This document shows positions 19,637 through 27,772 of a DNA stretch of 64,000 bases, in pieces (within the stretch, counting starts at the first letter, position 1; each line of letters starts with the position of its first letter). Below the pieces are notes generated by a model, which was not told where the DNA came from, did not search any database, and worked only from the letters and a program-made list of their open reading frames with translations. This DNA comes from Moraxella sp. ZY210820. GTDB taxonomy: Bacteria; Pseudomonadota; Gammaproteobacteria; Pseudomonadales; Moraxellaceae. The stretch is from NCBI RefSeq assembly GCF_030674635.1, contig NZ_CP089978.1:1736001-1800000 (forward strand). Reading direction: 5' to 3'. The position numbers were made by a program, and so were the translations under genes.

Positions 19637-19649
19637 TGCTTTATTGCCC

Positions 19650-20393
19650 CTACTGTTTTAGCCAATCTTCCATCAGCTTAATTTCAGGCTCTTGGGCATT
19701 GATGATTTGCTTTGCTAAATCTTGCATTGCTTTATCTTTGCCGTATTCTAATTGCACTTTTGCCATATTGACCGCTCCCTTGTGGTGGGGAATCATCGCT
19801 TTGGCAAAGGCGACATCAGGGTCGGTCTCATAAATTGCCGTCATCATTTCGCTGTGTGAATTGTCCAAGGCATAGGCTTTGGCGTGTGGGGCGTTGGCGT
19901 TTTGGGTGGTCGTGTCTTTGCCATTCAGCCAGCCATTCATCAAGTCAATTTCGGCTTGTTGCCCATCAATAATCGCTTGGGCAAGTTTTCTCATTGTTTC
20001 ATCTTTACCATATTCAAGCTGTACTTTTGCCATCTCAACTGCTCCGATATGGTGCGGAATCATACCTTTGGCAAAAGCGGTATCAGCATCAGCAAGATTG
20101 CCCGCTTTGCTCATCTCATCGCCCATCTTGTTCATCATTGCAAGATAGGCTTGGGTATGGGGCGGAGCATTTTGAGTGTCCATCGCCATAGCAGAGTGGT
20201 TCATATGGGCGTGGTTCATCTCTGCGTGCCCGTTTTGGTTATTTGGGCTGTCGTGGGTGGTTTGGGTGTGGTTATTGTCGCCTACCATCGAGTGCGTCGG
20301 CACTTCGTTTTTTCCGTCGGCAAAAGCGGTTGAAGTCGCCAAAATAAGGGCAAGGGCAGATAATTGTACGGCACGGTTTTTAAACATTTTCAT
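19650..20393 (-). CDS. Periplasmic DUF305 protein, copy 2
   Basis: The protein is identical to copy 1 over its 247 residues as far as I can compare (signal peptide, His/Met-rich linker, two MIPHH repeats). The only coding-region difference I noticed lies upstream of the chosen start. It would bind copper-like metals in the periplasm. Unlike copy 1 it has no MerR-type promoter upstream, because the repeat is cut short before it. Expression may rely on read-through, for example from tetR. Confidence 0.82.
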   Translation of the reverse strand: MKMFKNRAVQLSALALILATSTAFADGKNEVPTHSMVGDNNHTQTTHDSPNNQNGHAEMNHAHMNHSAMAMDTQNAPPHTQAYLAMMNKMGDEMSKAGNLADADTAFAKGMIPHHIGAVEMAKVQLEYGKDETMRKLAQAIIDGQQAEIDLMNGWLNGKDTTTQNANAPHAKAYALDNSHSEMMTAIYETDPDVAFAKAMIPHHKGAVNMAKVQLEYGKDKAMQDLAKQIINAQEPEIKLMEDWLKQ

Positions 20394-20470
20394 TACAGTT
20401 TTCCTTATCAAAATGGGATTTGGCAAACATTGGGCAAACATAAGTCCGCCCAATGTTTTTAGCTAATCAA

Positions 20471-20614
20471 TTACTTGCAATCACAATCGCCACAAGTGCA
20501 GTTTTGACAAATGCACGGCTCGCCATTTTGGCAGTTGCATTTTGGATTGCAATTTTGCCCTGTGCAAGATTGGCAACCGCAGTGGGCGTTTGGGTTTTTG
20601 ATGATGTCGTTCAT
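20471..20614 (-). CDS. 47-residue Cys-rich metallothionein-like peptide, copy 2
   Basis: This is a second copy of the 12-cysteine peptide at 17,674-17,817, with the same start context. A longer ORF to 20,731 fuses it to unrelated upstream sequence created by the tet(H) junction; the real start is the ATG at 20,614, as in copy 1. It has lost the metal-responsive promoter. Confidence 0.7.
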   Translation of the reverse strand: MNDIIKNPNAHCGCQSCTGQNCNPKCNCQNGEPCICQNCTCGDCDCK

Positions 20615-20680
20615 AACAATTCTCCAAATTAAAGGTTGATTATCAAAACAAAAACCGTTTTTAAACCCATTAATAAAAAA

Positions 20681-21199
20681 ATGCCATTTAAAACGGTCAC
20701 TTTTGCACAAGCAACAACCAATGATGGTCAATCCTTATTAGCGGTTAATGACTTATTTATTGGCCCTAAAAGCCACACTTCCGCACAGTATATTTTGCAA
20801 TGGAATGGCGCTGAAGAAGTGCAATCTTCATCAGGCATTATTGTATCAACAGGATTGGGATCAACGGGGTGGTTTCAATCTATTCTTGCTGGTGCGATGG
20901 CAATTACAGGAGAAGCTTCGCACCCTCTATTACAAGGCTTTAGCTGGAGTGATCGAAAGCTACAATTTAGTGTAAGAGAGCCATTTCCAAGTAGAACAAC
21001 AGGTGTTGCACTGACTTTTGGCACTATTGAGCCTGACTCACCACTGCAATTAGGATCTTTGATGCCAGAGAATGGCGTAATTTTCTCTGATGGCATCGAA
21101 GATGACTATTTACAATTTAATGCAGGTTGTATTGCTCACATTGGTATCGCTGACATACAAGGGCAACTAATTAGCCAAAAAGGGCGTCAGCGAATTTAG
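20681..21199 (+). pseudogene. 3' fragment of a NAD-kinase/sugar-kinase-like gene
   Basis: The 172-codon frame (MPFKTVTFAQATTNDGQ...) matches the C-terminal half of NAD-kinase-fold proteins: VNDLFIGPKSHTSAQY, SSSGIIVSTGLGSTGWFQS and a final beta-rich domain. The N-terminal GGDG nucleotide-binding half is missing, so it is a truncated passenger. It converges with tetR(H), their stops 2 bases apart. A truncated kinase-like ORF beside tetR-tet(H) suggests both arrived as one block. The junction with the DUF305 repeat is at about 20,668. Confidence 0.75.
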
Positions 21200-21201
21200 A
21201 T

Positions 21202-21828
<627 letters not shown>

Positions 21829-21849
21829 CTACCTCAAAATAAAATAGCC

Positions 21850-21902
21850 TTGACAATCTATCACTGATAGAGATATATTACACCCACTCTATCACTGATA
21901 GA
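21850..21902. promoter_or_regulatory. tetR-tet(H) divergent promoter with two tet operators
   Basis: TCTATCACTGATAGA occurs at 21,857-21,871 and 21,888-21,902. A rightward promoter TTGACA (21,850-21,855) / TATATT (21,874-21,879) overlaps the first, so TetR would block transcription directly. Confidence 0.92.
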
Positions 21903-21916
21903 TTTTTAGGATCTCA

Positions 21917-23119
21917 ATGAATAAATCAATTATTATTATACTGCTGATCACCGTATTAGATGCCATTGGTATCGGGCTTATCATGCCAGTACTCCCTACT
22001 CTATTAAATGAATTTGTCAGTGAAAATTCACTGGCAACCCATTACGGTGTGCTATTAGCGCTCTATGCTACCATGCAGGTTATTTTTGCTCCTATTCTAG
22101 GACGACTGTCTGATAAATACGGCAGAAAACCCATCTTGCTGTTTTCCCTTTTAGGCGCGGCACTCGACTATCTTTTAATGGCATTCTCAACCACACTTTG
22201 GATGCTCTATATTGGGCGCATCATTGCGGGGATCACAGGCGCAACAGGTGCCGTATGTGCATCAGCGATGAGTGATGTGACTCCCGCTAAAAATCGAACT
22301 CGCTATTTTGGTTTCTTAGGTGGTGCTTTTGGTGTTGGCCTTATTATCGGCCCAATGCTAGGGGGATTATTAGGTGATATCAGTGCTCATATGCCATTTA
22401 TTTTTGCCGCTATTTCACACTCGATATTATTAATACTCTCTTTGCTCTTTTTCCGAGAAACACAAAAAAGAGAAGCGCTTGTTGCCAATAGGACACCTGA
22501 AAACCAAACTGCCTCAAATACAGTCACTGTTTTTTTTAAGAAAAGCCTCTACTTTTGGTTAGCAACCTATTTTATTATCCAGCTTATCGGGCAAATTCCT
22601 GCCACCATCTGGGTGCTGTTTACACAATATCGTTTTGATTGGAACACAACTTCTATCGGTATGTCTTTGGCGGTTCTGGGTGTATTACATATTTTCTTTC
22701 AGGCGATTGTCGCTGGGAAATTGGCACAAAAATGGGGCGAAAAAACCACCATTATGATCAGTATGTCTATTGATATGATGGGCTGTTTATTATTAGCGTG
22801 GATAGGCCACGTTTGGGTCATCTTACCAGCATTAATTTGCTTAGCGGCAGGAGGTATGGGGCAACCCGCATTACAAGGTTATTTATCAAAATCTGTCGAT
22901 GATAATGCGCAAGGGAAATTACAAGGTACTCTGGTGAGCCTAACCAATATTACCGGGATCATTGGTCCCCTTTTATTTGCCTTTATTTATAGTTATAGCG
23001 TCGCTTATTGGGATGGTCTGTTATGGCTGATGGGGGCAATACTTTATGCTATGTTGCTTATTACCGCTTATTTTCACCAAAGAAAAACCACACCTAAAGC
23101 TGTTATTTCAACCCCTTAA
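21917..23119 (+). CDS. tet(H): Tetracycline efflux protein Tet(H)
   Basis: A 400-residue major-facilitator antiporter that exports Mg-tetracycline in exchange for a proton, with 12 membrane helices. Visible hallmarks are the motif A loop GRLSDKYGRKP (about residues 60-70), DAIGIGLIMPVLPTLL in helix 1, GRIIAGITGATGAV near residue 100 and the interdomain loop around residue 190. The sequence is recognisable as class H. It is intact, with a terminator (23,143-23,186). No insertion sequences flank it, unlike Tn5706-type contexts. Confidence 0.96.
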   Translation: MNKSIIIILLITVLDAIGIGLIMPVLPTLLNEFVSENSLATHYGVLLALYATMQVIFAPILGRLSDKYGRKPILLFSLLGAALDYLLMAFSTTLWMLYIGRIIAGITGATGAVCASAMSDVTPAKNRTRYFGFLGGAFGVGLIIGPMLGGLLGDISAHMPFIFAAISHSILLILSLLFFRETQKREALVANRTPENQTASNTVTVFFKKSLYFWLATYFIIQLIGQIPATIWVLFTQYRFDWNTTSIGMSLAVLGVLHIFFQAIVAGKLAQKWGEKTTIMISMSIDMMGCLLLAWIGHVWVILPALICLAAGGMGQPALQGYLSKSVDDNAQGKLQGTLVSLTNITGIIGPLLFAFIYSYSVAYWDGLLWLMGAILYAMLLITAYFHQRKTTPKAVISTP

Positions 23120-23142
23120 TACTAGAAATTATAAAGATCATA

Positions 23143-23186
23143 AAAGTCCTGTCCGCTCTTAATAACGTTGATAGGACTTTATTTTT
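23143..23186. terminator. Terminator after tet(H)
   Basis: AAAGTCCT pairs with AGGACTTT, followed by ATTTTTAT. The acquired tet(H) block appears to end just after it. Confidence 0.75.
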
Positions 23187-23188
23187 AT

Positions 23189-23222
23189 CGCTTGAATTTT
23201 CCCCCAAGCGGTGTTTTTTTTA
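23189..23222. terminator. Truncated island hairpin at the tet(H) junction
   Basis: CGCTTG pairs with CAAGCG here, with GTGTTTTTTTT on the right only. Other island hairpins have a matching AAACAC on the left, so the left arm was cut at about 23,188 where the tet(H) block joins. Confidence 0.65.
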
Positions 23223-23552
23223 ATGCCCACCCATTTTGGACAGCGTATTCATCATTATCACACCTGCCAAAATCAAGCCAATGCTCGCAATTCCCCAAAA
23301 ATCGACCTTTTCGCCAAACACCACCACGCCCACAATCGCCGTCAAAACCAAGCCCACGCCAGACCAAATCGCATACGCCATTCCCAAAGGAATGCTTTTT
23401 AACGCCAATGACAGCAAATAAAACGCCAAGCCAAAACCCAGCACAAAACCAATACTCGGCAAAGGCTTACTAAACCCTTGTGATAATTTTAGCATCGTAG
23501 AACCAAAAACTTCACTACAAATAGCAATCGCCAATAATAAAGACCAGTGCAT
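23220..23552 (-). CDS. SMR-family multidrug efflux protein, copy 2
   Basis: This 110-residue SMR transporter is nearly identical to copy 1 over helices 3 and 4 and its last 50 residues. It has the essential glutamate in AICSEVFGSTMLKL and AYAIWSGVGLVLT. It is the last gene of a MarR-ABC membrane protein-SMR operon on the minus strand, whereas in the other two copies SMR follows MarR directly. Its terminator was truncated by the tet(H) block. Confidence 0.9.
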   Translation of the reverse strand: MHWSLLLAIAICSEVFGSTMLKLSQGFSKPLPSIGFVLGFGLAFYLLSLALKSIPLGMAYAIWSGVGLVLTAIVGVVVFGEKVDFWGIASIGLILAGVIMMNTLSKMGGH

Positions 23553-23603
23553 AAAATGCTCCTAAAATTAACCAAAATATGTACCACACACCATTTTTAA
23601 AAA

Positions 23604-24446
23604 CTAAATCGCCACTCTTTGCCCAATGTCTTTTAATTCAGAAAATTTCTCCACCAATTCTGGCATATCATCAAGGCTCATTGCAAAGCCCCACAAATAA
23701 GTCATCACGGCATAAATATGCCCTGCTTGCACTTGTTTTTGAGCCAAAATTGCCAAAGTAGCCCCAAATAATATCGCTACTGCAACCCCAATCATCAAAT
23801 AAGAAAAGGCTTCACGATTGGAGATGGCAATACGAATTTTGGATAAAACATCATAATGCTTGATTAAATGATGATGTTTATTTTGTTCAATCACATTGAC
23901 TTCTTTTTCAAGGCGGTTATTGAGTTTAAAATACAATTTATCATTTTGCCGACTATAATTTGGCAATATCAAAGTAAATATCACAAGAATCAATAATGCA
24001 ATCACTCCTGAATAAAATTCAATGGTTAATAGCATTATCACCGAACCAATAATATTAAATAAAGCCGTGATTAAAATCGGTAAATGTTCCTCAAAAAATG
24101 CCACAAACTGCCGTGCCATCACAGCGTGGGCAGTGGCTGATGAGGTATTGCCTTTTTGTTTTTCACTAATAATGGCTTTACTTGCTAAATCAGCGTAAAT
24201 TTTTACAAAGGCACGAGTATCCACTGCACGGCGTGCCGAACCCACAGACCAAATCAAAAGCACCATTAAAGCATAAATTAACGCATTGAATGTCTGCCCA
24301 TTTAATACCGCATTGACGGCAAAACTGCCTACCAATGGATATAATAAAAACAACATATTTTCTAATGCCACTAAGCCAAAAGTTGCCGATAATTTTCTTT
24401 TATTGTTTAAGGCAATATTTTTTAGAGTATGAATTGTTGTATTCAT
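23604..24446 (-). CDS. ABC-transporter six-helix membrane domain protein without ATPase domain
   Basis: This 280-residue protein matches the membrane (type IV exporter) domain of ABC transporters: six hydrophobic segments, for example ENMLFLLYPLVGSFAVNAV, IGSVIMLLTIEFYSGVIALLILVIF and LMIGVAVAILFGATLAIL, with the long cytoplasmic helices between. There is no Walker A or LSGGQ sequence, in this gene or next to it, so an ATPase subunit is missing or encoded elsewhere. Its ATG directly abuts the MarR stop codon (24,447), so translation is likely coupled. It sits between MarR and SMR copy 2. Confidence 0.75.
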   Translation of the reverse strand: MNTTIHTLKNIALNNKRKLSATFGLVALENMLFLLYPLVGSFAVNAVLNGQTFNALIYALMVLLIWSVGSARRAVDTRAFVKIYADLASKAIISEKQKGNTSSATAHAVMARQFVAFFEEHLPILITALFNIIGSVIMLLTIEFYSGVIALLILVIFTLILPNYSRQNDKLYFKLNNRLEKEVNVIEQNKHHHLIKHYDVLSKIRIAISNREAFSYLMIGVAVAILFGATLAILAQKQVQAGHIYAVMTYLWGFAMSLDDMPELVEKFSELKDIGQRVAI

Positions 24447-24890
24447 TTATTGCTCCAAATGATTTGCCATTAAGGTTTGCAAGTCTTGCATTTCTTTTAA
24501 TAACAATAACATTCGCTCACCGCCAAATTCATCAATGATTTTTTGTTCAAGGTTTAACAGCGTTTCAATAATGGGTTTGGCAAAGGCTTTACCCTTATCG
24601 GTCAAAGAGATGATTTTTTCTCGTTTGTCATTTTGACTAATGATACTTGTGATTAAACCATCTACCTCAAAGCGTTTGCATAAAGTATTAATGGTTTGTT
24701 TGGCTAGATGATATTTATCGGCAATGTATTTTTGTGTGGCTTGTTCTTGCGTCCAGAGTGTATAAAATATGGCAAGTTCATTGGCGTTCATCTGATGATT
24801 TTTGGCAAAAACTGCATAACTTAAATTGACCTGCGTGCAAACATCGCCAATTTGTTCCAACAGACTGGGGGAATAGTGAAAAGCTGTCAT
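24447..24890 (-). CDS. MarR-family regulator, copy 2 (mosaic)
   Basis: A 147-residue MarR repressor with the core ELAIFYTLWTQEQATQKYIADKYHLAKQTINTLCKRFEVDG and wing SQNDKREKI. Residues 1 to about 65 are nearly identical to copy 1 (16,249), while the rest closely matches copy 3 (39,316), so the gene is a recombinant. I start at 24,890 (MTAFHYSP), as in copy 1, not at the 37-codon extension. The upstream palindrome matches that of copy 1. It heads the operon with the ABC membrane protein and SMR copy 2. Confidence 0.9.
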   Translation of the reverse strand: MTAFHYSPSLLEQIGDVCTQVNLSYAVFAKNHQMNANELAIFYTLWTQEQATQKYIADKYHLAKQTINTLCKRFEVDGLITSIISQNDKREKIISLTDKGKAFAKPIIETLLNLEQKIIDEFGGERMLLLLKEMQDLQTLMANHLEQ

Positions 24891-24897
24891 AAAAATA

Positions 24898-24940
24898 GTC
24901 CGAAAATTGACATTGGAATTATTATAGTCAATTTTCAGAC
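24898..24940. promoter_or_regulatory. Palindromic operator upstream of MarR copy 2
   Basis: GTCCGAAAATTGAC and GTCAATTTTCAGAC are spaced exactly as before copy 1 (43-base site). The right arm has two changes. Confidence 0.72.
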
Positions 24941-24977
24941 CGTTTGCAAGGTTTTTTTGTAAAGAAATGTTATTTTC

Positions 24978-25026
24978 AGGCTGCCTGAAAAACAAAAACA
25001 CCGTCTAAAAATTTTCAGACGGCATT
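24978..25026. repeat. Simonsiella-type DUS plus Neisseria AT-DUS hairpin
   Basis: AGGCTGCCTGAA is at 24,978-24,989. A second hairpin pairs CCGTCT with AGACGG and contains, on the minus strand at 25,014-25,025, the exact 12-mer ATGCCGTCTGAA of Neisseria meningitidis/gonorrhoeae. It ends the MBL gene. Confidence 0.85.
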
Positions 25027-25053
25027 TTAAAACTCACACTCATCGCTCAATCC

Positions 25054-25896
25054 CTAATCTTTAACCACCGTAAACACCTTATTATTCAACCGATATTCAC
25101 TTTTTTCATCGTGAGCCAGTTGCACAATGGTGGGTTTTCTTTTACAGAGTTCACGCATTTTGGCGGTGCTTTCTTTATGCAATTTGCCGTCCATACACAC
25201 GCCGTCAATGTTGCCAGCAAGCATATCTTGTTCAGAGTAAGAGGCATCACCGCCAATCAAAATATAATACTCGCCCATATCCACAATCACCGCCAAATGC
25301 CCCAGCGTATGCCCTGCGGTTGGCACAAGGCGGATTTTGCCGTCTTTGGTTAATTTGTGGCTTTGTTCAAAACTTTCAAACGCCCCATCATCAAAGGCGA
25401 TACCGCAAGGATTAAACCAATCAGGATAATGCTGGGTCAAATAACCATTAAACACCGCATTGGGGGCTTGTATCGCCTGTTTTTCAATCTCGGTCAAAAC
25501 AAATCGGCTATTTGGGAAATTGGGCAATCCGCCTGCGTGGTCGCCGTGCATATGGGTCATCACCACCGTGTCTATTTTTAATGGGTCAAAGCCTTTTGCC
25601 TTCAACACTTCGCCCACTTCTTCGTGTTTTTTGACCCCGCGCCGTTCGCAAAACTGCATAAATGGGTGCCACCACGGTTGATAGCCCTTGTCATTGGCAC
25701 GGCTACTCTCGCCTGTATCCACCAAAATCAAACCGTCATCGTGTTCAATCAGCCAGCACCCAATCGGCAATTTGGGCGACCATTTACTGTCAGTCAGCAC
25801 ATCAAACACACGCAAAGGACGAGCAAAAAAGCGTGCCACTTGATGATGAATTTTGATTTGTACCCAACCAGTTGTTAGGCAATGCACTTTAATCAT
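25054..25896 (-). CDS. MBL-fold lactonase-like hydrolase, copy 1
   Basis: A 280-residue metallo-beta-lactamase-fold protein of the AHL-lactonase-like group. The dinuclear zinc motif is THMHGDHAGG near residue 100, with further ligands in PTAGHTLGHLAV near residue 190 and GGDASYSEQD near residue 215. The N-terminus IGCWLIEHDDGLILVDTGES is typical. The substrate is unknown; lactones, including quorum signals, are possible. A near-identical paralogue is at 39,908. It is divergent from a TetR regulator across a palindromic site. Confidence 0.85.
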   Translation of the reverse strand: MIKVHCLTTGWVQIKIHHQVARFFARPLRVFDVLTDSKWSPKLPIGCWLIEHDDGLILVDTGESSRANDKGYQPWWHPFMQFCERRGVKKHEEVGEVLKAKGFDPLKIDTVVMTHMHGDHAGGLPNFPNSRFVLTEIEKQAIQAPNAVFNGYLTQHYPDWFNPCGIAFDDGAFESFEQSHKLTKDGKIRLVPTAGHTLGHLAVIVDMGEYYILIGGDASYSEQDMLAGNIDGVCMDGKLHKESTAKMRELCKRKPTIVQLAHDEKSEYRLNNKVFTVVKD

Positions 25897-25970
25897 TTTT
25901 TCAATTTCCAAATGGTTGATGTGGGTATTTTATAAATTTTGAGTTCCCCACACAAACGCCAAAATCCTTG

Positions 25971-25997
25971 TATTTAACAGGATAAGCCTATAAAATA
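25971..25997. promoter_or_regulatory. 27-bp interrupted palindrome between MBL and TetR genes
   Basis: The site has the symmetric form TATTTnAnAGGnTnAnCCTnTnAAATA. Related sites lie at 40,826-40,852 and 41,819-41,845, each beside the paralogous MBL or TetR gene, so it is a good candidate operator. Confidence 0.65.
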
Positions 25998-26039
25998 TTA
26001 AAAATGTAGGCATAATTTGAAAAAAGTTGGAGTAGTAAA

Positions 26040-26582
26040 ATGACCGATTTACGCACCATTAAAACCCACAATGCGATTGCCAATGCCTTAATTGACTTAT
26101 TGGACGAAAAACCGTTTGAAAAAATTCAAGCCCAAGAAATCATTGAAAAAGCCTTGATTAACCGCACCACTTTTTACCGTTATTATTCAGGCAAAAGCGA
26201 TTTGGTCGGCAAATTGATAAAAGAAGTGAAGGCGGAATATCAAGACCTGCTCAAAAAGCGTTTTGAAAGCGATAATTTATTGCGATTTATGCAAACCATT
26301 GGCAACCGCTTATTGGAAAAAAGACGGCTGATTTTGGCACTTTGGCAAATCAAAACCCCACGCCATCATTTGTATGACGATATGCACGCTTTATTAAAAA
26401 ACGCCTTTATCGCCCACGCCAAACGGGTAAAATCAGACGATAAAAATTGGGACTACCAAGCCCATATTTTTTCCACCATTGCCCTAGAAAGTCATCGCTA
26501 TTATTTTGAACAAGGGGAAATTTTAAAAATCTCCCAAGTGTTTGATGAATGGATAGAAATGGCGGAAATATTAAAAGGGTAA
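26040..26582 (+). CDS. TetR/AcrR-family regulator, copy 1
   Basis: A 180-residue TetR-family protein. The helix-turn-helix spans about residues 10-55: THNAIANALIDLLDEKPFEKIQAQEIIEKALINRTTFYRYYSGKSDLVGKLIKE, with TTFYRYYSGKSDL as recognition helix plus helix 4. The C-terminal ligand domain is uncharacterised. It is divergent from MBL copy 1, so it probably represses that gene. A close paralogue is at 41,876. Confidence 0.88.
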   Translation: MTDLRTIKTHNAIANALIDLLDEKPFEKIQAQEIIEKALINRTTFYRYYSGKSDLVGKLIKEVKAEYQDLLKKRFESDNLLRFMQTIGNRLLEKRRLILALWQIKTPRHHLYDDMHALLKNAFIAHAKRVKSDDKNWDYQAHIFSTIALESHRYYFEQGEILKISQVFDEWIEMAEILKG

Positions 26583-26591
26583 GATTTTTTC

Positions 26592-26664
26592 AGGCTGCCT
26601 GAAAATCATTTTGCCCATTTTAAAAACAAAAACACCGCTTAATTTTAAATTAAACGGTGTTTTC
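26592..26664. repeat. Simonsiella-type DUS plus terminator hairpin
   Basis: AGGCTGCCTGAA is at 26,592-26,603. The hairpin AACACCGCTTAA...TTAAACGGTGTT (26,628-26,664) lies between convergent genes. Confidence 0.85.
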
Positions 26665-26675
26665 TTTTAGTTAAT

Positions 26676-27610
26676 TTATTTCACTCGCTCGTTAATCCAT
26701 TCCGCCACATCATCATTGATTTTTTGTCCGCCATTTTCTAGCATCAACAAATGCCCAAAGTTTGGATACAAAATCAAACTTTTATCCACCGAGTTGGTTT
26801 CGTTATAAAAATCAATGGCATCTTTGGGGGCGACAAACACATCTTTATTACCGCTAATCAGCATTACAGGGGCGACAAATTTGTCGTCATTGTCTTTTAA
26901 ATATTTGATGCCTTCTTTAAAGCCGTTGGGGAAAGACACCGAAAATTTGTTCAACATCAACGGGTCGCCAGCCACCGACAAACCAGCCCCTTCAAACGGA
27001 ATGTTGAGCGTGGTCAAAGACACCGAACCGTCCACAAAACTGTCTTTTGGTTCTGGGCGTGGCAAATGCCCAAAATTCATTGTGTTATACCGTAACCCCC
27101 CCCCGCCAAAATAAAGCCGTTCACATCGTGTGGGTACTTCGTGCCGTACAGTGCCGAAATGTGTCCGCCCATAGAGTGTCCCAGCACAAAAACAGGCGTA
27201 TTGGGATTTTCGGCTTTGGCTTTTTGCACCACCAAACGCAAATCTTCCACCATTTCAAAATAGCTTTTGATGTGAATGCTGTCTCGTCCGTCCGATTTGC
27301 CGTGTCCACGATGGTCAAAACGATAGACGGCAATGTCGTTTGCATTCATCGTTTTAGCAAAATCGCCAAACACCCCAGAATGGCTCGCCAACCCGTGCGA
27401 AATCACGACAACGGCTTTGGGGCGGGCGTTGGGAATGTCTTTTTGTAAGTGCAAATTTAAGCCGTCAAAGGTTTTGATTTTTTGTGCGGTTGATTTTGTA
27501 ATGCTTAACTTGACAGGCTGTTCAGGCGTTTTGGTTTTGGCGGTTGCCACCGAACCAAAAGACAAAGATAAAGCTAGGGCAAGGGTGGTTGATTTTAATA
27601 AGTTTTTCAT
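26676..27610 (-). pseudogene. Secreted alpha/beta hydrolase (lysophospholipase-like), frame broken at a G9 tract
   Basis: Two frames encode one protein. 27,610-27,077 gives a signal peptide (MKNLLKSTTLALALSLSFGSVATA), the oxyanion region VISHGLASH, DHRGHGKSDG, and the nucleophile elbow GHSMGG. 27,080-26,676 gives the remainder, with acid and His regions ISGNKDVFVAP and PNFGHLLML. They join at a run of nine G (27,096-27,104 on the complement). Ten or seven G would restore one frame of about 311 codons, reading AGGGLRYNTMNFGHLP. So this is either a phase-variable gene in the off state or a sequencing error in the homopolymer. Known relatives hydrolyse monoacylglycerols or lysophospholipids. Confidence 0.82.
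27096..27104. repeat. Homopolymer tract of nine C (G on coding strand)
   Basis: It sits mid-gene in the secreted hydrolase and sets its reading frame, the classic slipped-strand phase-variation arrangement. Confidence 0.85.
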
Positions 27611-27694
27611 AAGGTTACTCTCATTTGATTGATTGGAATGAGCATATTGTAAAATTTTAGAATTGGGAATGGAATTGCAATTTGTGGGAAGTTT

Positions 27695-27711
27695 GTTTTC
27701 GGATTTGGAAA
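27695..27711. repeat. 17-bp flank shared with 43,552-43,568
   Basis: GTTTTCGGATTTGGAAA is found just before the OLD-like gene and, identically, before the RecQ-like gene. Both cargo genes are followed by paralogous LysR genes, so this looks like the residual promoter region of the ancestral LysR locus. Confidence 0.75.
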
Positions 27712-27772
27712 GGTGGATTTTTTGTGATAAAATAATGTATATTTAATCATCATCAAACATAGTGAGTGTAGT

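Larger units (their letters stand above)
19574..20667. repeat. 1.1 kb direct repeat, copy B
   Basis: This is a near-identical direct copy of 16,785-17,887. Homology stops just after AAAACCGTTTTTAA, before the sequence that holds the MerR-type promoter in copy A, and gives way to the tet(H)-associated fragment. Confidence 0.92.

Noticed and set aside
20471..20731. An 86-codon version of the Cys-rich peptide
   Set aside because: The extra N-terminal codons come from sequence unique to the junction with the tet(H) block; copy A shows the true start to be at 20,614.
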